The position numbers were made by a program, and so were the translations under genes. A DNA stretch of 6,110 nucleotides from Planctomycetota bacterium (GTDB lineage Bacteria > Planctomycetota > Planctomycetia > Planctomycetales > Planctomycetaceae): the NCBI GenBank assembly GCA_024278285.1, contig JAJRTM010000435.1, forward strand, positions 1-6,110, given 5' to 3'. Of this stretch, positions 1 to 5,831 are shown piece by piece (position 1 is the stretch's first letter; every line of letters begins with the position of its first letter). The notes below the pieces were generated by a model, which worked only from the letters and a program-made list of their open reading frames with translations, did not search any database and had not been told where the DNA came from.

Positions 1-38
1 CCCGGCGGTGTTCACTGCTGCGCATCGGGTGACGAAAA

Positions 39-593
39 TTACAAAAAATGAGAGCCTCGCACCAATCGAAGGCGACAAAACGACGACCATCCCCCAAAAC
101 AAAAATCTTCACCCCGAAATCTTCCCCAGAAATTCCCCAGACAAAGAAAAAAGAGATTTTCCGTACAGACACTGGCTATGATTGCGGTATAATCGTTTAT
201 TGTTTTTCTGGCGAACCCTTTTTTGATCATCTTCGCCCGAACACGTTCAAGATGTTTGGGAGTGAATTTATCAGCCGGGAGCTTTCTATATTCTTTGACA
301 AGATGTTTCATAGCATGTCGAACACGATGAACCTCTGATGTTTCCTTGCCGTTCTTCCGGTAGTAGGTCTTTGCGTGTCGAGTGTACGCCACTGCCAAGC
401 GAGAGACCGAAACAGATTCGCCATATTTATCGAGATTGCCAGCGGACCAGTCAGAAACGATTTCCGCCCACTTGGTACGGGATTCCTTTGAATCGTAATC
501 CCCAAGATAAATCATTCGCCCATTGATGCGGGTATAAGCCTGTTTTGATGCCTTGTGGTGAAGATATGAGGGAGCAGAGGCCTTGCGAGCCAT
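39..593 (-). pseudogene. Truncated tyrosine recombinase/integrase (N-terminal part only)
   Basis: This is the N-terminal part of a phage- or island-type tyrosine recombinase, which would carry out site-specific integration. The start MARKASAPSYLHHK is followed by a short beta-rich arm-type DNA-binding segment (about residues 8-30, ending in INGRMIYLGDY). A helical SAM-like core-binding domain follows (about residues 55-140, ending KTINDYTAIIA). Recognisable similarity stops near base 174. The last 44 or so residues are a low-complexity Phe/Gly/Arg-rich run that looks like read-through of unrelated DNA. The whole catalytic domain with its Arg-His-Arg-Tyr residues is absent; family members are usually 350-400 residues, against about 184 here. 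I chose the ATG at 593 because GGAAGG lies 7 bases before it; an in-frame ATG at 614 has no such site. The gene lies just downstream of tRNA-Ala on the same strand. The protein cannot recombine DNA. Confidence 0.8.
104..141. repeat. Three decaying short tandem copies in the junk tail
   Basis: Three imperfect copies of a unit like AATCTTCCCCAGA occur head to tail at 104-117, 118-130 and 131-141, getting shorter (14, 13, 11 bases). They lie in the part of the reading frame that no longer resembles an integrase, which supports the view that this stretch is not coding. No function is evident. Confidence 0.45.
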
Positions 594-600
594 GATAACG

Positions 601-606
601 CCTTCC
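601..606 (-). promoter_or_regulatory. Ribosome binding site of the truncated integrase
   Basis: Read on the minus strand, GGAAGG lies 7 bases before the ATG at 593. It favours that start over the in-frame ATG at 614. Confidence 0.5.
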
Positions 607-656
607 ATTCGCATGACTTTCAGAGCAATTCAGGGTACTGAACACGCCGAAAGTGT

Positions 657-679
657 GTAGTAAAGTATGTAGTTACTAC
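657..679. repeat. Inverted repeat between tRNA-Ala and the integrase relic
   Basis: GTAGTAA (657-663) and TTACTAC (673-679) are perfect 7-base inverted arms around a 9-base spacer. The site lies between the tRNA 3' end and the integrase start, where arm-type integrase, excisionase or repressor sites commonly sit in integrative elements. A binding role is inferred from position only. The arms are short and could be chance. Confidence 0.4.
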
Positions 680-733
680 CGCATCGCGAAAAGGCGAGTG
701 ACATAAAGCTATGCCCGATAAGCACTTAAAGAG

Positions 734-806
734 TGGAGGATAGGGGGCTCGAACCCCTGACCTTTTGGCTGCCAGCCAAACGCTCTCCCAGCTGAGCTAA
801 TCCCCC
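734..806 (-). tRNA. tRNA-Ala (anticodon GGC)
   Basis: A full cloverleaf of 73 bases reads on the minus strand. The acceptor stem GGGGGAT pairs with ATCCTCC and includes the G3-U70 wobble pair, the identity element for alanyl-tRNA synthetase. The D arm is GCTC-AGCTGGGA-GAGC. The anticodon stem TTTGG/CCAAA encloses the loop CTGGCAG with anticodon GGC (771-773 on the plus strand). The T arm is AGGGG-TTCGAGC-CCCCT and the discriminator is A73. CCA is not encoded (CTC follows), so it must be added after transcription. The tRNA reads GCC and, by wobble, GCU alanine codons. The gene is complete, as expected if an element integrated at its 3' end and restored the sequence. A truncated integrase follows downstream on the same strand. 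Confidence 0.97.
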
Positions 807-1080
807 TTGATACTGGTTACTGACTCATAATATTAGTAAATGTTCGGAAAAAAACCAGTGATTCCTGCTGCTTTTTTTCTGGAGTTTCTTTTTCTTTTGA
901 AATCCTGATTTTATGGGCTAGTTGTATTCGTTTTTAGCGGAATGATTTTTTTGACTCTACCAGATTCTATCTGCCAGTAATTTCAATACTTTTACTTATT
1001 GACTGAAGGCTATATGTGCTGGGCCCAAAAACTGGACAGGTTGTTAAGGTATAAAGGCAACCTGCACAAACAGTTTGTGA

Positions 1081-1085
1081 AAGGG
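1081..1085 (+). promoter_or_regulatory. Ribosome binding site of IS3 OrfA
   Basis: AAGGG lies 5 bases before the ATG at 1091. It decides the start there rather than at the in-frame GTG at 1085, which overlaps this site. Confidence 0.6.
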
Positions 1086-1090
1086 TGATA

Positions 1091-1375
1091 ATGACAAAGA
1101 AACGGCGGCCTCATTTCTCTGCATTTAAGGCGAAAGTGGCACTGACAGCGGTGCGTGGGTTGAAAACAATGAGCGAACTGGCGAGCGATTTTGATGTTCA
1201 TCCGCAAATGATTGCTCAGTGGAAAAAGAAATTACTCACGGAAGCGGAGGAGATCTTTGAACGCCCTGGCTCGAAATCGAAACAAGACAAAGAGTCGAAC
1301 GAAGCTGAACTTTATCAACAGATTGGCAAACTCCAGATGGAACTGGAGTGGCTAAAAAAAACAATGCCCCGCTGA
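1091..1375 (+). CDS. IS3-family transposase OrfA (orphan)
   Basis: The product has 94 residues, the normal length for OrfA. It is the DNA-binding half of an IS3-type transposase, which recognises the element's ends. The N-terminal KKRRPHFSAFKAKVALTAV and the following SELASDFDVHPQMIAQWKKK form the helix-turn-helix of the Tnp_1 type. The C-terminal part (AELYQQIGKLQMELEWLKK) is a leucine-zipper-like helix used for multimerisation. A run of eight A bases at 1354-1361 lies where these elements normally make a -1 frameshift into OrfB. Here the -1 frame runs on for only about 40 unrelated residues, so no fusion transposase can form. Without OrfB the protein could at most bind ends of related copies elsewhere. 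Confidence 0.88.
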   Translation: MTKKRRPHFSAFKAKVALTAVRGLKTMSELASDFDVHPQMIAQWKKKLLTEAEEIFERPGSKSKQDKESNEAELYQQIGKLQMELEWLKKTMPR

Positions 1376-1563
1376 AGTGCTGGGATTTAGGATTTGGAAT
1401 TCTAGTTCTTTTAGCGAAATGTGAAGAGGTCTTCCCGGTTAAATTCGCTCGGATGAATGAGGTGAGCATCGAGGGGAGGGACTAGCGTGTGGGGCTGGCC
1501 TGGTAAATTTCTTAAGTTGTTGTCAGTTGTACTGTTGCGCTTTGTTTTATGATTCCCTGTTGG

Positions 1564-1660
1564 GTGCCACGGCTCTGTGAGCCGTGCGAACTGAAAATCA
1601 AGCTTGATTTTAGCAAGATATTCTCACTCCAACGCAGCACGGCTCACAGAGCCGTGGCAC
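1564..1660. repeat. REP/BIME-like pair: perfect 24-base inverted repeat of self-palindromic arms
   Basis: The arms at 1564-1587 and 1637-1660 are exact reverse complements over 24 bases, separated by 49 bases. Each arm also folds on itself: CACGGCTC-tgt-GAGCCGTG at 1568-1586 and CACGGCTC-aca-GAGCCGTG at 1638-1656. The element can therefore form either two small hairpins or one long one, as paired REP sequences do. No gene is inside. From memory this motif recurs between genes in planctomycete genomes; that is not tested here. It may be mobilised by a RAYT/TnpA-REP type enzyme encoded elsewhere, or act on transcript ends. Confidence 0.8.
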
Positions 1661-2261
1661 ACGAAACAGTTATTTTTCGCAACAGTTTCTCAACACGAAA
1701 ACATCCTGATTTCCCCATTCTCCTGGTTATTTACCAGCCCAGGGTAATACCCACTATTCTATTTGTGATAACCCAAAGAAGGTTTACCGCATGCTCTCTT
1801 CCCCCGGCGAGGATCGGTCAGCTCACCAAAATAGTTTTGAATTTTAGCTGAGGCAGACTTTGTTTCATCCATGCAAATCGACTCCTGAGTCAAGCGATTT
1901 CCTCAACCCTCGCCATCCCTCAGCAAGCGGCAGAAATCACATCAATGCAACCATGCCAGACTGCCTAGTATCGCGCAATCGCTCTGTCCGCTATCCCAAC
2001 CTGCAAGAATGCATCCACGCGATGCTACTTCATCTTGCTCGAAAGGCTGAAATATAATAATATTATTCTCAGCCAGAAGAGTTGCCCTGGAGAAAATAAC
2101 ACACGGTTTCGATCTCTGATACGCATTCGCATATTTGTTTGCGCGTTGAGTGTTGCCTAAGTCCTTGCCAGTACAAGGCCACGAGTAATAGCTTCTCGCA
2201 AGTATTAATTGAGTTTGGTATGACATGTGTCGTCGCGTGATGCGATCATTTTGAAATCATC

Positions 2262-2285
2262 GGGGAAGGATCTCCGATCTTCCTT
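2262..2285 (+). promoter_or_regulatory. Leader hairpin directly upstream of the TupA-like gene
   Basis: GGAAG-(G)-ATC at 2264-2272 can pair with GATCTTCC at 2276-2283 around a 3-base loop, with one bulged G; two G-U pairs could extend it to 2262-2285. The stem contains the only purine-rich GGGGAAGGA run before the ATG at 2288, at a spacing (17 bases) too long for normal use. The hairpin could hide that run or reduce its distance to the ATG. This is a reading of the sequence, with no comparative support. Confidence 0.35.
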
Positions 2286-2287
2286 AC

Positions 2288-3220
2288 ATGCAAGAGAATA
2301 CTGCAGGGGAATACAGCAAGGGAATGTTAAAGCTTTACTCTTCAAATGGCGTTGAAAGTCCGATTGCATTTGCGATGCGAAACTGGCGAATGCGGAATCG
2401 TTTTCGACGCAAGCTAGGCTATGTGGGCAACTTCGAGCAGCCACAAACATTCGAAGAAAAGATTCAATTCCGCAAGCTCTATGGTAACCACAAGCACTAT
2501 GCGATGATGGCTGATAAGTATCAGGTGCGACAGTACGTAACCGAACGGGTTGGCAAGCAGTACCTGGTTCCTTTGCTCGGTGTTTATGATTGGCTCACAC
2601 CAGATATTTTTGCCGAGCTGCCGGACCGCTTTATTATCAAAGCGAACCACGGTTGCAAATGGCACAAAATTGTCTGGGATAAATCTGCACTGGATGTAGC
2701 CTCTACGATACGCTACTTCAATCGATTGATAAAAAAGCGATATGGTCGCAACTCAGGCGAATACCACTACAAGCTGATCGAGCCAAAAATCGTCATTGAA
2801 ACATTGCTAGTAGATGGTGATGACTCGCCAGTCGATTACAGCCTGTTTTGTTATCACAGCGAAGCAGGTTTTGATTACGCAGTCACCATTTCAACCCCAC
2901 GATACGAGACAATAGTCCACTTTGATAAACATTGGAATATTGTCGAAGGGGAATTTACCGCTGAAGAATATGCGAAGTATGTTCGTCCAAAAAACTTTGA
3001 CCAGATGGTACGAATCGCAGAGGCTCTCTCGCAAGGTTTCGATTTTATACGAATCGATTTGTACAACCTCGCTGGTCGTATTTACTTTGGTGAAGCAACC
3101 TGTACGCCCGGCGGTGGACTGGGGCCGGTCAAGGATCCAAGATTTTCTCAAATACGAACTGAAATGTGGAAGCTGGATACTGAAAACGAACAGCTCTATC
3201 AGAAAAAGAAATCTGCTTAA
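2288..3220 (+). CDS. TupA-like ATP-grasp protein
   Basis: The product has 310 residues and resembles the TupA-like ATP-grasp family, named after a protein needed for teichuronopeptide formation in alkaliphilic Bacillus. ATP-grasp enzymes usually join a carboxylate to an amine using ATP. The family hallmarks run in order: QPQTFEEKIQFRKLY (51-65), ADKYQVRQYV (75-84), LVPLLGVYD (93-101), FIIKANHG (115-122) with the nucleotide-side lysine, PKIVIE (166-171), DYSLFCY (183-189), RIDLYN (255-260) and FGEATCTPGGG (267-277). D257 and E269 are the likely metal ligands. There is no signal peptide or membrane segment, so it should be cytoplasmic. The start is uncertain: ATG 2288 has no well-placed ribosome site. 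The ATG at 2324 (residue 13) follows AAGGGA too closely but has AGGGGA 13 bases before it. Clear family similarity begins only near residue 40. A glycosyltransferase follows 5 bases downstream, implying one operon. The exact substrate is unknown. Confidence 0.85.
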   Translation: MQENTAGEYSKGMLKLYSSNGVESPIAFAMRNWRMRNRFRRKLGYVGNFEQPQTFEEKIQFRKLYGNHKHYAMMADKYQVRQYVTERVGKQYLVPLLGVYDWLTPDIFAELPDRFIIKANHGCKWHKIVWDKSALDVASTIRYFNRLIKKRYGRNSGEYHYKLIEPKIVIETLLVDGDDSPVDYSLFCYHSEAGFDYAVTISTPRYETIVHFDKHWNIVEGEFTAEEYAKYVRPKNFDQMVRIAEALSQGFDFIRIDLYNLAGRIYFGEATCTPGGGLGPVKDPRFSQIRTEMWKLDTENEQLYQKKKSA

Positions 3221-3225
3221 ATTAT

Positions 3226-4032
3226 ATGAAAATTTCAGTCCTTGTTACCACGCACAACCGCCCGGACTATTTGCGTAAGGTACTCGCCAGCTATCTGGAT
3301 CAAACTCGACTCCCGGATGAACTGATCATCGCCGATGATGGGTCCGGATCAGACACCCGAGCCGTTGTAGATGCTTTTGCAGACGAAGCTCCCTTTCGTG
3401 TTGTTCATGCCTGGCAACCTCATACGGGCACCCCTCGCCTTTCGCATTTGAGAAACCTGGGAACTCGATCAATCACCGGAGATTACATTATCTACACGGA
3501 TGGAGATTGCATCGCCTCGCGTCATTTTGTTGCAGACCACGAACGACTCGCCCGACCAGGCTGGTTTGTTCAAGGGAAACGGGCCTGGGTTAAGTACAAA
3601 GCACTGAATGAATTCACGGGCCGCGAATCGCTACTGAAAAAGCTTTGGCTTTGTGCAACTGGCGGCTTAACCAAACCTCACTGGCTTTTACATCTTTCGG
3701 GGATGGGATTAACAAACAAAACGATTGAACATATTCAATCATGCAACCTGGCTGTGTTTCGAGAAGATGTGATTCGAATCAATGGCTGGAACGAACAGTT
3801 CCTTGGATTTTGGATGCAGGATTCGGAATTCGCATTAAGGCTGATTCGCAGCGGCGTACAGAGATGCGATGCCTTGTTCTGCGCAATGGTTTATCATCTG
3901 GAACACGAAAAGCCACGCTCTGAAACTGACCTCAAACGTAATCAGGCACTTCTCGAAAGTGCGCATACCTCTGCTGTCTTCGAGCAGCACGGGCTTTATC
4001 CTGATGCTGTTGTTGGAAACAAGGCTGCATAA
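3226..4032 (+). CDS. Family 2 glycosyltransferase (GT-A fold)
   Basis: The product has 268 residues, a single GT-A domain that should transfer a sugar from a nucleotide sugar to a growing glycan. The start MKISVLVTTHNRPDYL is the first beta strand with the nucleotide-binding loop. ADDGS (36-40) is the second nucleotide contact. TDGDC (91-95) carries the DXD metal site. SCNLAVFREDVIRINGWNEQ (172-191) plus FWMQDSEFALRL (195-206) form the acceptor region, with D199 or E201 as probable catalytic base. H224 in VYHLEHE is placed like the metal-binding histidine of related transferases. There is no transmembrane helix, so it is cytoplasmic or peripheral on the membrane. No clear ribosome site precedes the ATG. 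Only 5 bases separate it from the TupA-like stop, so translation is probably coupled. It converges with the radical SAM gene across 178 non-coding bases lacking a clear terminator. Sugar and linkage cannot be read from the sequence. Confidence 0.9.
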   Translation: MKISVLVTTHNRPDYLRKVLASYLDQTRLPDELIIADDGSGSDTRAVVDAFADEAPFRVVHAWQPHTGTPRLSHLRNLGTRSITGDYIIYTDGDCIASRHFVADHERLARPGWFVQGKRAWVKYKALNEFTGRESLLKKLWLCATGGLTKPHWLLHLSGMGLTNKTIEHIQSCNLAVFREDVIRINGWNEQFLGFWMQDSEFALRLIRSGVQRCDALFCAMVYHLEHEKPRSETDLKRNQALLESAHTSAVFEQHGLYPDAVVGNKAA

Positions 4033-4210
4033 AAGACTGGTGAGAAAGGCTTCTTACTCCCCAACCTACAAAAATGTACCCACGCTACGTGCTGATTTTT
4101 GTGGTAAAAAACGAGATCAGACAGTCATGCCCTGTTTGGGTCAAGCGTGCAGAGTTTGCATAACTCCATCAAGCAAAACACGCATTAACCAATTTAAAAC
4201 AAAACCGGGG

Positions 4211-5170
4211 TCAGTTTTCGAGTTGCAAGTGAACCAAATCTACGGTTCCGCGTTCGGTAATGGCATCTTGTTGAAGAAGATGGGGGGCGTGTTTTGTGAA
4301 GAACTCATCACACCACAGGCAGTGGTTTCCCAGTTCACGGCTGCGTTTGAATCCATGTTCTTCGCTCAAGCCAAGTGTTTCTCCCATTGCTTCGGGGCGC
4401 CCCTGGTTAAGTGCTTGATAGACGGGATGTTGTTGGCATCGATCCAGTTGCTCGATGAGTGGTTCTTCGAGCAAATTTCCAATCGGTCGGCAGGTCATCG
4501 GGCAACAGGGGTAGACATCAGCCAGTTGGATATTCACTTCACTGCCCGGCTGGTGATAGTCGAGAAAGTTCTTCGCGCCACTCCACAGGCGACAGAATTC
4601 ATCAGAAGGCCCAGCTTTTGAAAGTCCTTTTTTGAAGGCCCTGCCACGCGGCCATAACGGGCCAATCCATTCGTCTTCGGTGGCACCCCAAAAGGCAAAT
4701 ACTTTCTGGTCACAATTTAATTCTGTTTGAATGTCTGATTCTGGATCAACGGGAATGAGACCTCGCGAGTGGAACAATTCTTCCAGGTACGGTTTTCGTT
4801 GCATCGTGCCTTTCGCGTGATACTTATCCATGCTGGCGATATCGATCCGATTGACGTGTGCGGCCAGAAGTCGATCAAGCATCGCTTCATCAAGTAAATC
4901 TCCATTTGTTTGTACCCACAGTTGAGTACCTGTCTGATATTTGCGATGCAGCAGTTCCAAACTGTGAAAGAGTAATTCGGGCCAAATCAAAACTTCACCG
5001 CCGGAGATAATTATCCGTTCCACTGAAACATCCTGCGGATCAGGCAGGTGCTCGACACAACGACTGATTTGCTCTCGCGTCAGTCCAGGAGCGCCCGGTT
5101 CAGAATTGTTGTAGCAATGCGGACAACGTTGATTACAATCTCGAGAAATGACCCAATAAATAGAATCCAT
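4211..5170 (-). CDS. Radical SAM protein with SPASM/Twitch-like C-terminal cysteines
   Basis: The product has 319 residues. CNQRCPHC (C12, C16, C19) is the CxxxCxxC site for the [4Fe-4S] cluster that cleaves S-adenosylmethionine to a 5'-deoxyadenosyl radical. SGGE (56-59) is the SAM-amino contact, and the strand QLWVQTNGD (83-91) also fits the partial TIM barrel. The C-terminal part has C193, VYPCCPMTC (C222, C223, C227), GNLLEEPL (231-238) and CLWC (C284, C287). That order resembles SPASM/Twitch domains, which hold auxiliary clusters and occur in peptide- and protein-modifying enzymes. The full seven-cysteine SPASM pattern is not present, so one auxiliary cluster is more likely than two. The ATG at 5170 has a weak GGAA 6 bases upstream. 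No precursor-peptide gene is visible on either side in this window, so the target is unknown. A lipoprotein gene lies upstream on the same strand, with a repeat pair between. Confidence 0.88.
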   Translation of the reverse strand: MDSIYWVISRDCNQRCPHCYNNSEPGAPGLTREQISRCVEHLPDPQDVSVERIIISGGEVLIWPELLFHSLELLHRKYQTGTQLWVQTNGDLLDEAMLDRLLAAHVNRIDIASMDKYHAKGTMQRKPYLEELFHSRGLIPVDPESDIQTELNCDQKVFAFWGATEDEWIGPLWPRGRAFKKGLSKAGPSDEFCRLWSGAKNFLDYHQPGSEVNIQLADVYPCCPMTCRPIGNLLEEPLIEQLDRCQQHPVYQALNQGRPEAMGETLGLSEEHGFKRSRELGNHCLWCDEFFTKHAPHLLQQDAITERGTVDLVHLQLEN

Positions 5171-5220
5171 ATTTCATTCCGTTTTCTGTTTTCTGGGAAT
5201 CTCTATTAAGTCAAAAAACA

Positions 5221-5299
5221 GTTTGAACGGAGGGTAGACATTCTTGTCTGCCTAAAATACGGCATGTTCAAACGAGACAGACAGGAATGTCTGTGCTCC
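5221..5299. repeat. Second hairpin-pair repeat between lipoprotein and radical SAM genes
   Basis: The arms at 5229-5253 and 5275-5299 are reverse complements over 20 of 25 bases. Each arm also folds alone: AGACA-ttct-TGTCT at 5236-5249 and ACAGACA-ttcc-TGTCTGT, read on the minus or plus strand, in the right arm. A further perfect 8-base inverted pair, GTTTGAAC (5221-5228) and GTTCAAAC (5266-5273), encloses the left arm. The layout matches the 1564-1660 element but the sequence differs, so this is a second family. It lies between two minus-strand genes and could shape the 3' end of the lipoprotein message. Confidence 0.72.
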
Positions 5300-5310
5300 T
5301 TTTGAATTAA

Positions 5311-5325
5311 TTGAGGTTCCCTCAA
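5311..5325 (-). terminator. Possible weak terminator hairpin at the lipoprotein stop
   Basis: TTGAGG (5311-5316) and CCTCAA (5320-5325) form a perfect 6-base stem with a 3-base loop that overlaps the lipoprotein stop codon. Read on the minus strand it is followed by TTAATTC, only a poor T tract, so termination may be weak or depend on Rho. Confidence 0.3.
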
Positions 5326-5756
5326 CGTTGCATTCCAGGGGGGCCAGTTTTTTTGCTTCCGCGTTGAGCAACTTCTTCAAGTTCCAGAACTAAATCTTTC
5401 AGGCCTTCTTCAGGAACATCAAGTTCAAGAGTTGAGGTTTTTGCACTACTGTATTTTGCTAATTCTGGAGGACTTCCCATGCCAAGCGACAAGACCACTT
5501 TATACTTACCAGGCACCACTCCATCACCATGTGGATAGGTCCGCATTTTGAATTCACCTTCCTCGTGAAGCAGCGCACTTGATCGAAATTCACTTCTCCC
5601 AATTGGTTCCAGGGCAATAGACCCCGGAAATACCGGCATGCCATCCTGCATCACAATTCGTCCTTGCACTGGAACGCGAACGGGACCAGAGTCTCCACAA
5701 CCTGAGAGCAGAAGTAGTGTGATTGATAAAGCAATCGAGCTTCGGACAATGTTCAT
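5322..5756 (-). CDS. Small lipoprotein, carboxypeptidase-regulatory-like fold
   Basis: The product has 144 residues. R5 and the hydrophobic run SIALSITLLLLSGC (7-20) form a type II signal peptide with lipobox L17-S18-G19-C20, so C20 should be lipidated and the protein membrane-anchored. Glycine at +2 is not the inner-membrane retention residue known from enteric bacteria. The mature part has VPVQGRIVMQDGMPV (28-42), a run with the beta-sandwich rhythm of the carboxypeptidase regulatory-like domain. It continues with VVPGKYKVVLS (80-90) and the ending LAKYSSAKTSTLELDVPEEG (99-118). These features match a very abundant planctomycete lipoprotein family of unknown role, often found beside DUF1559 proteins. 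No DUF1559 gene is visible here up to the window edge. The tail after about residue 128 is charged and probably disordered. No clear ribosome site precedes the ATG at 5756. Confidence 0.8.
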   Translation of the reverse strand: MNIVRSSIALSITLLLLSGCGDSGPVRVPVQGRIVMQDGMPVFPGSIALEPIGRSEFRSSALLHEEGEFKMRTYPHGDGVVPGKYKVVLSLGMGSPPELAKYSSAKTSTLELDVPEEGLKDLVLELEEVAQRGSKKTGPPGMQR

Positions 5757-5803
5757 TGCAAATAGGTTCTTCCCACATTTTAGTGGCTAAAAGAAAAAAG
5801 AGC

Positions 5804-5831
5804 CACGGATTCACACGGATCAAACACAGAT
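5804..5831. repeat. Short CACGGAT repeat at helical spacing
   Basis: CACGGAT-like units begin at 5804, 5814 and 5825 (the third is CACAGAT), with steps of 10 and 11 bases, followed by a run of A. From memory, strings like this recur between genes in planctomycete and verrucomicrobial genomes. They also produce spurious small open frames on the opposite strand reading NPWLFF. The function is unknown. Confidence 0.55.

Larger units (their letters stand above)
1015..1375 (+). mobile_element. Remnant of an IS3-family insertion sequence (left end plus OrfA)
   Basis: The sequence TGTGCTGGGCCCAAAAACTG starting at 1015 resembles the terminal inverted repeat of IS3-family elements: it begins with TG, is followed by a C-rich run, and lies about 75 bases before OrfA. 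An intact OrfA follows. There is no OrfB (DDE catalytic domain): all three frames after 1375 close without resembling one. I see no matching right inverted repeat in the next 900 bases. The element was therefore cut near the end of OrfA and is immobile on its own. The 1375 end is the OrfA stop, not a proven breakpoint. Confidence 0.7.
1376..2287. other. Long non-coding stretch between the IS remnant and the TupA-like gene
   Basis: About 900 bases hold no reading frame that I can support. Open frames of 65-100 codons exist on both strands but have no recognisable domain, no good ribosome binding site, and unnatural composition. What is visible: the inverted-repeat pair at 1564-1660; a 12-base AT palindrome, AATAATATTATT, at 2056-2067 that overlaps a perfect TATAAT at 2053-2058 with no well-spaced -35 box; and the hairpin at 2262-2285 before the next gene. 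The bases just after 1375 may include decayed IS DNA. The promoter of the TupA/GT2 pair should lie here but I cannot place it. Confidence 0.6.

Noticed and set aside
48..526. Plus-strand open frames of 96 and 62 codons
   Set aside because: They lie opposite the integrase relic, which has clear family similarity. They show none.
1549..1851. Open frame of 100 codons on the plus strand
   Set aside because: It runs straight through both arms of the hairpin-pair repeat, and its residues match no protein pattern I know.
2053..2067. Perfect TATAAT next to an AT palindrome as the promoter of the TupA/GT2 pair
   Set aside because: The nearest TTG-type -35 candidate (TTGCTC at 2035) is only 12 bases away and the gene starts 230 bases downstream, so I could not support it.
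1942..2226. Open frame of 94 codons on the minus strand
   Set aside because: It has no recognisable domain, no ribosome binding site and odd composition, and similar-length frames occur on the other strand of the same gap. Treated as chance.
4033..4210. Terminator between the converging GT2 and radical SAM genes
   Set aside because: The only stem seen, CACG-cta-CGTG before a short T run, has 4 base pairs and is too weak to call.
3869..4621. Open frame of 250 codons on the plus strand spanning the GT2 end and the radical SAM gene
   Set aside because: It overlaps two well-supported genes, one in another frame and one on the opposite strand, and its residues show no domain. It is a shadow of the antisense radical SAM gene.
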